A DNA stretch of 30,347 bases from positions 1 through 30,347 of IMG/VR virus record IMGVR_UViG_3300010160_000164, one strand, 5' to 3'. The stretch comes from a virus. The position numbers were made by a program, and so were the translations under genes. Below the pieces are notes generated by a model. The model was not told the origin of the DNA, ran no database searches, and saw only the letters and a list, made by a program, of their open reading frames with translations. Numbering within the stretch: the first letter of the stretch is position 1; every line of letters begins with the position of its first letter. This document shows positions 1-7,416 of this stretch, piece by piece.

Positions 1-336
1 AATAATGCTAATATTTCGCCAAACTTGCGCTTATTTTACCTAGAAACTATAATGCCAATTATTCGTAAATACACCAGTTCGCTGGAACGATTCTTTGGCT
101 ATGATGTTGAAGCAATTACCGCAAGTGTAAGCGCCCTGCAACCAGAATTAAAAGACATAGCTAGTTACCACGTATCACTAGTTAACGGCGGCATTATTAC
201 ACCAAACGAAGCTAGGCAAGAATTGCGGTATCAGACAATGGATGGGCAGGATGAATTACGTGTTCCTGCTAATATTGCTGGTAGTGCTGTAAATCCAGCA
301 CAAGGCGGTCGTCCCGCCACAGACCCTAAAGAATAA
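1..336 (+). CDS. Phage portal protein, C-terminal end (5' truncated by window)
   Basis: The reading frame is open from the first base of the window, so this is the 3' end of a longer gene; the first in-window start-like codon (TTG at 25) is not a real start. About 111 residues are visible. They contain a helical stretch with LETIMPIIRKYTSSLERFFG, then SLVNGGIITPNEARQELRY, followed by a low-complexity Gly/Pro/Ala tail. The 'GxxTxNEAR' motif near the end of the stem/clip helix region is typical of HK97-family portal proteins. The portal forms the dodecameric ring at the capsid vertex through which DNA is packaged and ejected. Position directly before a protease-capsid gene supports the call. 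The missing N-terminus prevents subfamily assignment. Confidence 0.82.
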   Translation, partial: NNANISPNLRLFYLETIMPIIRKYTSSLERFFGYDVEAITASVSALQPELKDIASYHVSLVNGGIITPNEARQELRYQTMDGQDELRVPANIAGSAVNPAQGGRPATDPKE

Positions 337-348
337 CGGGGAGAACAT

Positions 349-2340
349 ATGGTAGATAAAAATAAAGTACTTACACTAACGAGTACTTTTACTAAAAGTG
401 ATCTACCTACCAAAGATATGAGCATTGATTCGATTATGATCGAAGGTTACGCAAGTACCGTAGATACAGATCGTCAAGGTGATATTGTACCAGCCACAGT
501 GTGGAAAAAAGGTATGCAAAATTACTTGAAAAATCCAGTAATTTTAGCTTATCACGATCACAGTGAGCCTGTTGGTAGGATGGTTGATCATAGAATTGAC
601 AGTAAGGGTTTGTGGATTAAAGCACGAATTTCTGCAGCCGCAGGCGAAGTGTTCAATCTTATCAAAGACGGTGTACTTACTGCTTTTAGTATTGGTTTTC
701 GTATCGCTGATGCGGAATATAATGCAGCTGAAGAGCTGTTTGTTGTTAAAGACCTGGAACTACATGAGATTTCAGTAGTGTCCGTACCTGCAAATCAAAA
801 TACACTATTTAGTTTGTCTAAATCGTTTAAAACCGACGAAGAACTTAAATTTTTCAAACTGCAATTTGCGCCCAAGTTGGAATCAGCTAAAGGGCTAGAG
901 TCCCCTGTGGAAGCAAATAGCGACACTACAAAGGAATGGAACATGGATCCTAAAGATATTGAAAAACTGGTGGCCGAGGCTGCCGATAAAGCTGCTAAAC
1001 TAGCAGCTAAACAATTTACCGATGCTCAAGAAAAAGCTTTGGCTGAAAAAGCTTTGGCTGAAAAAGCTACTGCTGAACTAGACGCTAAAGTCAAAGCAGC
1101 CGTTGCAAGCATCCAAACAGTAGATACAGGCGCTGAGCGTCTACTAGCTGAAGTTGAGAAGCGTTTTGCTGCTGAACAAGAAGCTCAAAAGAGCGCTATT
1201 GCTGGTCTAGAGTCGGCTCTTAAAGAGAAAGCTCAAGAACTAGAAGCTATTCAGAAATCGCGTATGCAGTTCTTGGATGGCAAAAACGAAATGGCTTATA
1301 GCGACAAAGAAAAAGCCGTTATGTTAGCCAAAATGTCAAACAAGGGTATTGGGGACACCAAGTTTGGTCGTGAAATGATTGAAAAGTACGCTGGTTCGGG
1401 TCAAGGTCCTCACCTACCCGGAAATACTTGGGAACTTGAAGTTAGCCTAAACATGGAAGCTGAGGTTCGCCGCCGTCTAGTGGTTGCACCACTATTCCGC
1501 ACGATCCAGATGCAGACAAATGTCATGCGTATTCCAGTTAATCCAGAAGCAGGTACTGCTCAGTGGATTGACAACAGCAGCTTTGGTGCATATCCTGCTA
1601 ACGTCTCGGCAGCTAGCGCAGGTGCTAGTGCTGGTAATACAATCGTTCATGCACTTAAAGATATTGCTCTTAATTCGTACAAAGTAGCTACGAATGAGTA
1701 CACCGCTTACGAAGAAGAGGAAGATAGTCTTATTGCTATTATGCCTGTAATTCGTGATGGCATGATTCGTCGTGTTGCTCGCGCAGTTGACAAAGCTCTG
1801 CTACGTGGTGCTGGTGGTACAGGCGATCCAATTAGTGGTTTGTCGTTGTTGGCTTTCCCAAGCAGCTCAACCGCATACACAACTAACGCTAACCTAACTA
1901 CAGGTGCTAACGTTGCTACCCTACGCGCTATGCGTAAGCAGCTTGGTGTTTGGGGTCTTGATCCTGCAGATGTGGTTTATGTTGTTAATACTGCAACTTA
2001 CTACAACTTGCTAGACGATCCAGTCTTCCAGACAATGAACCAAGTTGGTCCATCAGCTACATTGCTAACTGGTCAAATTGGCCAGATCGGTAATAGCCCA
2101 GTTCTAGTTTCTGGCGAGCTGGATGGTACTACGACTACAGCTGGTACTACTTTTAACTCTACAGCAGGTGTTGTTCTAGCTCCTGGTAACTTTATCGTTG
2201 GTAATCAGCGTGGCTTGCGTATTGATACGCAAGAGCTAGTTGAAACACAACGTCGTGTTATGGTTGCTAGCCTACGTACTGGTTTTGTGCAAGTCACAAG
2301 CAATTACGGTCCTGGTGTTGCACGTTTGGTTGTTAATTGA
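349..2340 (+). CDS. Prohead protease / scaffold / HK97-fold major capsid fusion polyprotein
   Basis: This 663-residue product combines three normally separate functions. Residues about 28-155 match the HK97 prohead protease family (S78): IEGYAS near the start, His69 in AYHDHSEPVG, Ser114 in TAFSIGFR and Glu140 in LHEISVVSVPAN fit the catalytic residues. Residues about 200-305 are Ala/Glu/Lys-rich and predicted coiled coil, like the delta/scaffold domain of HK97 capsid protein. Residues about 310-663 are an HK97-fold capsid, including PGNTWELEVSL, LLRGAGGTGDPISGL and NQRGLRIDTQE. A good ribosome site (GGGGAG at 338-343) precedes the ATG. By family logic the protease would cut itself and the scaffold away during maturation; cleavage sites cannot be placed from sequence alone. 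Equal protease and capsid amounts would be unusual; see the nested start at 943. The capsid part uses visibly less AT-rich codons than most of the window, consistent with high expression. Confidence 0.93.
   Translation: MVDKNKVLTLTSTFTKSDLPTKDMSIDSIMIEGYASTVDTDRQGDIVPATVWKKGMQNYLKNPVILAYHDHSEPVGRMVDHRIDSKGLWIKARISAAAGEVFNLIKDGVLTAFSIGFRIADAEYNAAEELFVVKDLELHEISVVSVPANQNTLFSLSKSFKTDEELKFFKLQFAPKLESAKGLESPVEANSDTTKEWNMDPKDIEKLVAEAADKAAKLAAKQFTDAQEKALAEKALAEKATAELDAKVKAAVASIQTVDTGAERLLAEVEKRFAAEQEAQKSAIAGLESALKEKAQELEAIQKSRMQFLDGKNEMAYSDKEKAVMLAKMSNKGIGDTKFGREMIEKYAGSGQGPHLPGNTWELEVSLNMEAEVRRRLVVAPLFRTIQMQTNVMRIPVNPEAGTAQWIDNSSFGAYPANVSAASAGASAGNTIVHALKDIALNSYKVATNEYTAYEEEEDSLIAIMPVIRDGMIRRVARAVDKALLRGAGGTGDPISGLSLLAFPSSSTAYTTNANLTTGANVATLRAMRKQLGVWGLDPADVVYVVNTATYYNLLDDPVFQTMNQVGPSATLLTGQIGQIGNSPVLVSGELDGTTTTAGTTFNSTAGVVLAPGNFIVGNQRGLRIDTQELVETQRRVMVASLRTGFVQVTSNYGPGVARLVVN
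943..2340 (+). CDS. Possible nested in-frame start giving scaffold + major capsid without protease
   Basis: Inside the fusion gene an AAGGA motif at 931-935 lies 7 bases upstream of an in-frame ATG at 943 (residue 199 of the fusion, beginning MDPKDIEKLV). This start falls exactly in the linker between the protease domain and the coiled-coil delta/scaffold domain. The product would be about 465 residues, a normal size for an HK97-type capsid precursor with its delta domain. Several hundred capsid subunits but few proteases are needed per particle, so a second, efficient start would solve the stoichiometry. The ribosome site and location are seen in the sequence; use of the start is inferred. 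The alternative is that only the full fusion is made and processed. Confidence 0.5.
   Translation: MDPKDIEKLVAEAADKAAKLAAKQFTDAQEKALAEKALAEKATAELDAKVKAAVASIQTVDTGAERLLAEVEKRFAAEQEAQKSAIAGLESALKEKAQELEAIQKSRMQFLDGKNEMAYSDKEKAVMLAKMSNKGIGDTKFGREMIEKYAGSGQGPHLPGNTWELEVSLNMEAEVRRRLVVAPLFRTIQMQTNVMRIPVNPEAGTAQWIDNSSFGAYPANVSAASAGASAGNTIVHALKDIALNSYKVATNEYTAYEEEEDSLIAIMPVIRDGMIRRVARAVDKALLRGAGGTGDPISGLSLLAFPSSSTAYTTNANLTTGANVATLRAMRKQLGVWGLDPADVVYVVNTATYYNLLDDPVFQTMNQVGPSATLLTGQIGQIGNSPVLVSGELDGTTTTAGTTFNSTAGVVLAPGNFIVGNQRGLRIDTQELVETQRRVMVASLRTGFVQVTSNYGPGVARLVVN
1031..1060 (+). repeat. 15-bp tandem repeat in the scaffold coiled-coil region
   Basis: Two exact copies of a 15-base unit (AAAAAGCTTTGGCTG) run from 1031 to 1045 and 1046 to 1060, with eight further matching bases to 1068. 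The unit is a multiple of three and encodes KALAE repeated in the coiled-coil/delta domain. It looks like an in-frame slippage expansion. Confidence 0.85.
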
Positions 2341-2355
2341 TTTTTTAATCAATCT

Positions 2356-2383
2356 AAGACAGGTCTTTCGAGACCTGTCTTTT
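2356..2383 (+). terminator. Intrinsic terminator-like hairpin after the capsid gene
   Basis: An 11-bp perfect stem (2356-2366 with 2371-2381) closes a TTCG tetraloop, starting 15 bases after the capsid stop codon. The T-run that follows is only about four bases (2380-2383), so termination is probably partial. This suits a very highly expressed capsid gene followed by low-copy connector genes on the same transcript. No promoter is evident between here and the next gene, so downstream genes seem to depend on read-through. Confidence 0.7.
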
Positions 2384-2413
2384 ACATGGGCTTTGCGGAG
2401 TCTATGTAAAAGA
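2378..2413 (+). other. Second hairpin overlapping the terminator arm
   Basis: A 10-bp perfect inverted repeat, TCTTTTACAT (2378-2387) and ATGTAAAAGA (2404-2413), encloses 16 bases that can extend the stem with G-C, A-T and G-T pairs. It shares 2378-2381 with the right arm of the terminator hairpin, so the two full structures compete. It ends just before the ribosome site (AGGGGA, 2417-2422) of the following gene. Confidence 0.6.
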
Positions 2414-2427
2414 CACAGGGGAAAAAC

Positions 2428-3015
2428 ATGGCATTAAATTTAATTACATTAGCTGAATATAAAACTTATGCCGGAATTAAGAGTACTAATTACGACAGAG
2501 AAATTGCTGGACTAATTCCCCGCGTAAGTGAACTAGTAAAAAAATATTGCAATAAAACTTTTGTAGACTATGTTGACGTAGACAAGATTGAGTACTTTAA
2601 CGGCGAGACTAGTTATAGTGGTGCTGGTCTAAGTAAATTTATTTTGCAAGAAAGCCCGGTTATTGCGGTTAGCGAACTTGCCCTTAGCACAAACTATGGT
2701 CAAACGTATACAGCACTAACACAGTATGTAGACTGGGTACAAGACGGTGATGAAGTTTTGTCTATTGGCTCACAAGGATTTATTAAGTATATTCGCGGAT
2801 ATCGCGTTACTTATCGTGCAGGATATGACGACGTACCTAGCGACATTGCACTAGCTATCATGGATTTAGTTACCTACTACCGTCAAAATGACGCTAGTAT
2901 TCACAGTACAAAAGCACCAGGCACTAATAGCGTACAGATTGAATATATTTCAACCACAACATTACCTGCTCATATTCGACGTGTGCTAGACTTGTACAAG
3001 GCTGATTACACATGA
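2428..3015 (+). CDS. Head-tail connector / head completion adaptor (gp6-like)
   Basis: The 195-residue product looks like the HK97 gp6 / SPP1 gp15 family of adaptor proteins. It opens with NLITLAEYKTYAGI, followed by a helical segment containing LIPRVSELVKKYCNKTF, a beta-rich centre with VTYRAGYDDVPSDIALAIMDLVTYYRQ, and a C-terminal helix. The pattern 'YxAGY..vP.di..A...lv.y..' is characteristic. Such proteins form a ring beneath the portal and create the site for the neck proteins. The ATG at 2428 has an AGGGGA ribosome site 5 bases upstream. The stop codon overlaps the next start (ATGA at 3012), suggesting translational coupling. Confidence 0.82.
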   Translation: MALNLITLAEYKTYAGIKSTNYDREIAGLIPRVSELVKKYCNKTFVDYVDVDKIEYFNGETSYSGAGLSKFILQESPVIAVSELALSTNYGQTYTALTQYVDWVQDGDEVLSIGSQGFIKYIRGYRVTYRAGYDDVPSDIALAIMDLVTYYRQNDASIHSTKAPGTNSVQIEYISTTTLPAHIRRVLDLYKADYT

Positions 3016-4493
3016 GTATTAAAGATTTTACAGCAGCTATTCAAAGCGCTGCTTATAGAACATGGTTATCTAAACTAAAAGATAATATTCTTATTCAAAG
3101 CAGTAAAGAGTTGCGTAAAAAAGAACAAACTGCAGGAAAAACTAGTTTTTATGTTACGCAAACACAGATTAGACAAATCTATGAACGAATAACTGGTAAA
3201 GAAATAGATGTTGGTACATTAGGTGAAATTTTTAATGCCTTGCAAGAAGAAAATGAAAAAATAACTAATCCAGTAAAACGTAGAGAATCTGCTGGACAAG
3301 TTATTAATATTGGAACTGGTGAACAAGCAATATTTTTTGAATCTATTGGTTTCGATACTATTAGTACTAAATTCCAAGAAGTATTCGAAGATGATAATGT
3401 TAAAGCCGCATATGCAAATGCTACATTGCGAGAGTATGAAGCACGTTTAGCAGAATTAGAGTCGCAATATGGTAAAGGCAAAGTACCTCAGTCTCAATTA
3501 GATGATATTAAAAAAGAAGCTGATAGACATGGTACTTTTGGTTACTACGTTAATAAAGGTCATGTGATTAGTGTAGCAACTAACCTGTTGAAAAAAACCA
3601 GAGAAGATATTGACAAAGTTGAAGGCTTATCAACCAATCAAAAAGAAGCTTTAAAGGCAGCTTTAAAAGCATATATTGCTAAACTCGAAGCAGATGATAT
3701 TCTTACTAGTAACTTAAAACAAATTGATCAAACTATCTATGCTAATTATGTCAAAGACAGTTATGGTAAATATTTAGTAGAATTTCAATTTGGTGTAGAA
3801 AATCAGCTTTCTGGATCAGTAAGTGCTAATATACTTGAAGAAATTAAAGATCTGTTTACACTAAAAACAGAAGATGCAGAAGCAGTTATAAAAAACTCAC
3901 CTACACTAGGACAAGCATTATTACAAACAGAAGGGTCGCCTAGTTTTATTCAAATGCTTGCTGATAATTTAACTGATATTATTCAAACTGGTAAAAGTAA
4001 GAAAAAAACTTATACTGGTCAAACTGCTGAAGTAGCTAGAAAATCTACTAAAGTACTTAAAAGTAATAATAAAGCTAAAATTTCAAAACTTAAAAAAGTA
4101 CTTAGTGACATAGATCAAGCATCTAATAAGCCCACAGTTATTCAAGCTGCGCCTATGCAAGCAGCTACAGATTTAACTTCATTGCTTGCACTATTCAATG
4201 GTAAATTACGAGAAGCTATTGTTAAAAATATGGGCACAGGCTCAAGTACCAGTGTATTAAATTACAGAACCGGTAGATTTGCAGACAGTGCAAAAATTCA
4301 ACGATTAACTGAAAGCAAGCAAGGTATGATTACTGCTTTTTATAGCTATATGCGTAATCCCTACGGAACTTTTAGTACTGGTGGTGCTCAGGAAAATCCT
4401 AGGAGCAGAGACCCTAAACTGTTGATAGCTAAATCAATCAGGGATATTGCAGCAGAAAACATAAAGAATAGGTTAAGGGCGGTGAATGTATGA
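3012..4493 (+). CDS. Putative neck protein with gp10-like C-terminal region
   Basis: This 493-residue protein is not confidently recognised. It sits between the head adaptor and the tail terminator, where neck and head-closure proteins are encoded. Most of it (residues about 1-385) is Lys/Glu-rich, mainly helical, with a Lys/Thr-rich linker around residues 325-375. The last ~105 residues (LLALFNGKLREAIVKNMG, then LNYRTGRFADS and a short terminal helix) resemble the 'RTGRF..S' core seen in HK97 gp10-type neck or tail-completion proteins, which are normally only about 140 residues. It could thus be a gp10-like domain with a large N-terminal extension. It overlaps both neighbours by four bases. 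Structural role is inferred from position; the N-terminal function is unknown. Confidence 0.55.
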   Translation: MSIKDFTAAIQSAAYRTWLSKLKDNILIQSSKELRKKEQTAGKTSFYVTQTQIRQIYERITGKEIDVGTLGEIFNALQEENEKITNPVKRRESAGQVINIGTGEQAIFFESIGFDTISTKFQEVFEDDNVKAAYANATLREYEARLAELESQYGKGKVPQSQLDDIKKEADRHGTFGYYVNKGHVISVATNLLKKTREDIDKVEGLSTNQKEALKAALKAYIAKLEADDILTSNLKQIDQTIYANYVKDSYGKYLVEFQFGVENQLSGSVSANILEEIKDLFTLKTEDAEAVIKNSPTLGQALLQTEGSPSFIQMLADNLTDIIQTGKSKKKTYTGQTAEVARKSTKVLKSNNKAKISKLKKVLSDIDQASNKPTVIQAAPMQAATDLTSLLALFNGKLREAIVKNMGTGSSTSVLNYRTGRFADSAKIQRLTESKQGMITAFYSYMRNPYGTFSTGGAQENPRSRDPKLLIAKSIRDIAAENIKNRLRAVNV

Positions 4494-4927
4494 GTAAGCG
4501 AACTAGTATTGTAAAAGCCCTTGTTCAACAACTTAACAAGATTAATGGTCAAGCACCTTATCAAGTTAATATGTTTAAGAATTGTTACGCTAAACTAAAG
4601 TTTTGGGATGAGGTAAAAGACTTTCCAAGTATATTTGTTACACCTACTAACGAAATCCGAGAGTATCATCCTGCTGACTTTAAGTGGGGATTTTTAACAC
4701 TGTGCATTAGAGTTTACTGTCACGGCGAAACCAGCAGTGAACAGCTAGAAAAATTGTTAGAAGATGTTGAAACCTGTATTGATGCTAATAACAGATTAGT
4801 CTATAATACTGCAACCGGATATGAAACGACTGATATCTTAATTCAGTCAATTATAACTGATGAGGGGCTCTTAGCACCTTATGCAGTTGGAGAAATTACC
4901 TTACAAGTCCGTTATCAGATTATGTAA
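4490..4927 (+). CDS. Tail terminator / tail completion protein (gpU-like)
   Basis: The 145-residue size, the location directly before the tail tube gene, and the alpha/beta layout fit tail terminator proteins of siphophages (lambda gpU type). An N-terminal helix (SIVKALVQQLNKI) is followed by beta strands with FPSIFVTP and LTLCIRVYCHG, a helix (SEQLEKLLEDVETCI) and a C-terminal strand ending EITLQVRYQI. This protein caps the growing tail tube and joins tail to head. It starts within the stop codon of the previous gene (ATGA overlap). Sequence similarity in this family is low, so the call rests partly on position. Confidence 0.72.
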   Translation: MSKRTSIVKALVQQLNKINGQAPYQVNMFKNCYAKLKFWDEVKDFPSIFVTPTNEIREYHPADFKWGFLTLCIRVYCHGETSSEQLEKLLEDVETCIDANNRLVYNTATGYETTDILIQSIITDEGLLAPYAVGEITLQVRYQIM

Positions 4928-4967
4928 GCAACCATGCGGATAGTGCTAGCAACAGATAAAAGTCTAG

Positions 4968-4987
4968 TTAATGCACTTAGGCATTAA
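4968..4987 (+). other. Short inverted repeat between tail terminator and tail tube genes
   Basis: TTAATGC (4968-4974) and GCATTAA (4981-4987) form a perfect 7-bp stem with a 6-base loop. No T-run follows, so it is not a convincing terminator. The rest of this 77-base gap holds the AAGGA ribosome site for the tube gene. Confidence 0.4.
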
Positions 4988-5004
4988 ATAAAAAGGAATG
5001 AGAG

Positions 5005-6936
5005 ATGTCATTTAATTTAATTCGTAATAGTCGGATGTTCTTCACGACTAATGTGGATGCATCGAGCGGGGTGGTAGCCTCCAGCGGATTCACATCAAGC
5101 AATACATATGAAATCCAAGTTCTAGATGGCTTCAGCTTTAGTCAAAATACAACGGCTGATGTGGTTACTCTAAATGAAGCTGGTGCAACACCTGTTCGCG
5201 GTCAACGTAGTTTTAACACGGCACTTGATCCAGTAGATTTTACATTTAGTACTTATATTCGTCCTGCTGACTCTAGCACTACTACCGCCGGTGGTTTTAA
5301 CGCTGGGGTTCTTACAGTTCCAACACCCACAAGTATGTCGGCAAACGTTGCAAACGTTACACTTGCATTTAGTGTAAAAGATAGTGCAGCTAATGTTAGC
5401 ACACCTGCAACAAAAGTACTTAACTATACACTAAGCCGCGGCGCTACTGCAAATGCTAATGTTATTACAAGCGGGGCATCTAATGTTGCTAGTTATTTTA
5501 CAATTACAAACGCACCTACAGTAGTTACTAAAGCAGCTACAACTGGTGCACTTCCAGGAACATTTCCAACACTTACTACTAATGTAAATAATATTATTAC
5601 TCCTACTTATCAGTGGGCTATTCAAGCTGGTAGTACAGGTAGTTTTACAAATATTACTGGTGCTAACACCAGTAGTTATGTAATCAATAGTGGTGGTGTA
5701 GAATATACAGCTGGTCTTGCTACTGGTGCTGCAACAAATACTTATCGTTGTACTGTAACTGGTACAGTTAATGGTGTAGCAGCAAGTACACTTGTTGACG
5801 AAATTACAGTTCCTGTTGTACAAACTGTTGCTACTGGTGCTGGTGCGATTGTTGTTGCTACAAGTAGTCTAAATAAAATCGTACCATCTGCAGGCGGTTC
5901 AGCATTTACAGACATTGATTTTACTAATGCTAGCGCAGGTATTAGCATTTATGAAGGTGCTACGCGACTAACTTTTGATGGTGTTGGTAGTCTTGCTCAA
6001 ACTGCTAGTACGTTTAAGGTAACTTATACGGCTGGTACAGGTGTTGTAATTAATACTGGTGTTAATCTTGTTACTGCTGAAGAAGCCGTACTGTGGAATG
6101 CCCTAATGAGCACAACTAGTATTGGTGGTGCAACAGCAGGTTGGACTGATGGTTATCAGTATTCTAAACTAGTAGCTGACTACTCACAGGCTCACCAACT
6201 ACAAAAGTTTGGTGTAATTATTGTACTAGACTCTAGCAGCTTTATTATCGATAATTGTGCGCTAGACAGTGCTACAATTGACTTTGGTCTTGATGCAATT
6301 GCTACAATTGCTTGGGCAGGAAAAGGTACTAAACTACGTCAACTGCCTGGTTTAACAGCTAGTGCTGGTACAACAGTTAATTTTGGTAGCGGTTTGACCG
6401 GTACAGCCAAAGGCAAAAACTACTTAGCACCTTATATTGCTAATAAATTAAGCACTATGAGCGTTAAGGGTGGTATCAATGGTACTGGTACAGTTTATTC
6501 AGTAGCCCTAACCGGCGGTCAGATGGTTATTAGTAATAATATCACCTACTTGACGCCAGCTAACTTGGGTATTGTTAACCAACCTATTACGTACTTTACT
6601 GGTACACGTAGTATTACTGGTACACTAAATGCCTACTTGCGTACTGGTACAGTTGCAGTTCCTAATAGTACAGCAACATTGCTAAGCGATATGTTAACAC
6701 AAAGCTTGACTGATGTTAACCCTGCTTATGAAATGATTGTTGCAATTGGCGGTTCTTCAAACCCAATTCGTGTTGAACTAGATGTTAGCGCCGCAGTGCT
6801 AACCATTCCTAGTATTGCTACGGAACAGGTTATTAGTACAAGCATTAACTTTACTGGCCAAGGCTATACCACAGGCAATGCCTTTGATATTGCTCAGAGT
6901 AACGAAGTCGAAATTCGTTACTACACAGTACTTTAA
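5005..6936 (+). CDS. Major tail tube protein with inserted Ig-like domain
   Basis: The 643-residue protein begins MSFNLIRNSRMFFTTNV and continues with YEIQVLDGFSFSQ, TLNEAGATPVRGQRSFN and VDFTFSTYIRP, a pattern of tail tube proteins in long-tailed phages. The tube fold seems to resume at about residue 356 with VTAEEAVLWNALM and runs to the end (VEIRYYTVL). Between them (about residues 88-355) lies a Thr/Ala/Val-rich insertion. It contains an Ig-like domain at about 170-270: TYQWAIQAG, then FTNITGANTSSYVI, and NTYRCTVTG with Cys249 in the usual 'YxC' strand. Such Ig-like additions decorate the outside of tails and are thought to bind surface glycans weakly. A ribosome site AAGGA lies 10 bases before the ATG. 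The normal length without the insertion would be near 375 residues. Confidence 0.85.
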   Translation: MSFNLIRNSRMFFTTNVDASSGVVASSGFTSSNTYEIQVLDGFSFSQNTTADVVTLNEAGATPVRGQRSFNTALDPVDFTFSTYIRPADSSTTTAGGFNAGVLTVPTPTSMSANVANVTLAFSVKDSAANVSTPATKVLNYTLSRGATANANVITSGASNVASYFTITNAPTVVTKAATTGALPGTFPTLTTNVNNIITPTYQWAIQAGSTGSFTNITGANTSSYVINSGGVEYTAGLATGAATNTYRCTVTGTVNGVAASTLVDEITVPVVQTVATGAGAIVVATSSLNKIVPSAGGSAFTDIDFTNASAGISIYEGATRLTFDGVGSLAQTASTFKVTYTAGTGVVINTGVNLVTAEEAVLWNALMSTTSIGGATAGWTDGYQYSKLVADYSQAHQLQKFGVIIVLDSSSFIIDNCALDSATIDFGLDAIATIAWAGKGTKLRQLPGLTASAGTTVNFGSGLTGTAKGKNYLAPYIANKLSTMSVKGGINGTGTVYSVALTGGQMVISNNITYLTPANLGIVNQPITYFTGTRSITGTLNAYLRTGTVAVPNSTATLLSDMLTQSLTDVNPAYEMIVAIGGSSNPIRVELDVSAAVLTIPSIATEQVISTSINFTGQGYTTGNAFDIAQSNEVEIRYYTVL

Positions 6937-6951
6937 TAGCTTAAATACAAA

Positions 6952-6977
6952 GGAGCTGGCTTAGGCCAGCTCCCTTT
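6952..6977 (+). terminator. GC-rich hairpin after tail tube gene, probable partial terminator
   Basis: GGAGCTGGC (6952-6960) and GCCAGCTCC (6965-6973) form a perfect 9-bp stem with a TTAG loop, 15 bases after the tube stop codon. The following tract is CTTTCCC, a weak T-run. It probably lowers expression of the chaperones relative to the abundant tube protein, or protects the 3' end of the tube message. Confidence 0.6.
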
Positions 6978-6996
6978 CCCATAACAAAAGGTAAAC

Positions 6997-7416
6997 ATGT
7001 CTACACTTTCTCTTAAAAATCTACTAGTACCCTCAAAGTCAGTAGAAACCGAATATCCCGGCATGCCTGGATTTGTGCTACAGCTGAGTTTTTTATCTCG
7101 TGAGTTGTTGCTTAATATTCGTAAAAAGTCTACTAAAACCACATTTAAAAATCGTCAACCACAAGAAGATTTTAATGAAGACTTATTTTTGCAGCTATAC
7201 TGCGAACAAGCAATTAAAGGTTGGAAAGGCCTTAAGTTAAGTTATTTAGAGCAATTGGCTCCAGTTGATTTAACAGGTCAAGATCCAGACGATTTCCTAG
7301 AGTTCACTGCAGAAAATGCACTGTACTTAATGAAAAATTCCAGTAACTTTGACGCATTTATTAGCGAACAGGTAAGCGATCTGGGAAACTTTTCTACCAG
7401 CAGCTCCACGAAGTAA
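6997..7416 (+). CDS. Tail assembly chaperone, short form (gpG-like)
   Basis: This 139-residue product lies between the tail tube and tape measure genes and carries a programmed -1 frameshift signal near its 3' end, the hallmark of lambda-type G/GT chaperones. It is acidic and helical in the second half (FLQLYCEQAIKGWKGL, DFLEFTAENALYLM). The N-terminus (STLSLKNLLVPSKSVETEYPG) resembles regulatory N-termini of other phage chaperones, which often begin with 'pv..v.vP.kg..vev'. In known systems many copies coat the tape measure, are not kept in the virion, and the ratio of G to GT is critical. An AAAGG ribosome site precedes the ATG. No sequence family is otherwise recognised. Confidence 0.75.
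   Translation: MSTLSLKNLLVPSKSVETEYPGMPGFVLQLSFLSRELLLNIRKKSTKTTFKNRQPQEDFNEDLFLQLYCEQAIKGWKGLKLSYLEQLAPVDLTGQDPDDFLEFTAENALYLMKNSSNFDAFISEQVSDLGNFSTSSSTK

Noticed and set aside
563-778. Overlapping + strand frame of 71 residues within the protease region
   Set aside because: It lies in another frame of a gene with clear catalytic motifs, lacks a ribosome site and has no recognisable domain.
4934-4987. Seventeen-codon reading frame between tail terminator and tube genes
   Set aside because: It has an ATG but no ribosome site, and its end is the arm of a small inverted repeat; probably chance.
5431-5823. Reverse-strand frame of 130 residues opposite the tail tube gene
   Set aside because: It is Cys/Ser/Thr-rich low complexity mirroring the Thr/Ala/Val-rich insertion on the + strand; no ribosome site and no family resemblance.
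5005-6936. Contractile tail sheath
   Set aside because: The length of 643 residues might suggest a sheath, but the N- and C-terminal parts are tube-like with an Ig-like insertion, and no separate tube or baseplate genes follow.
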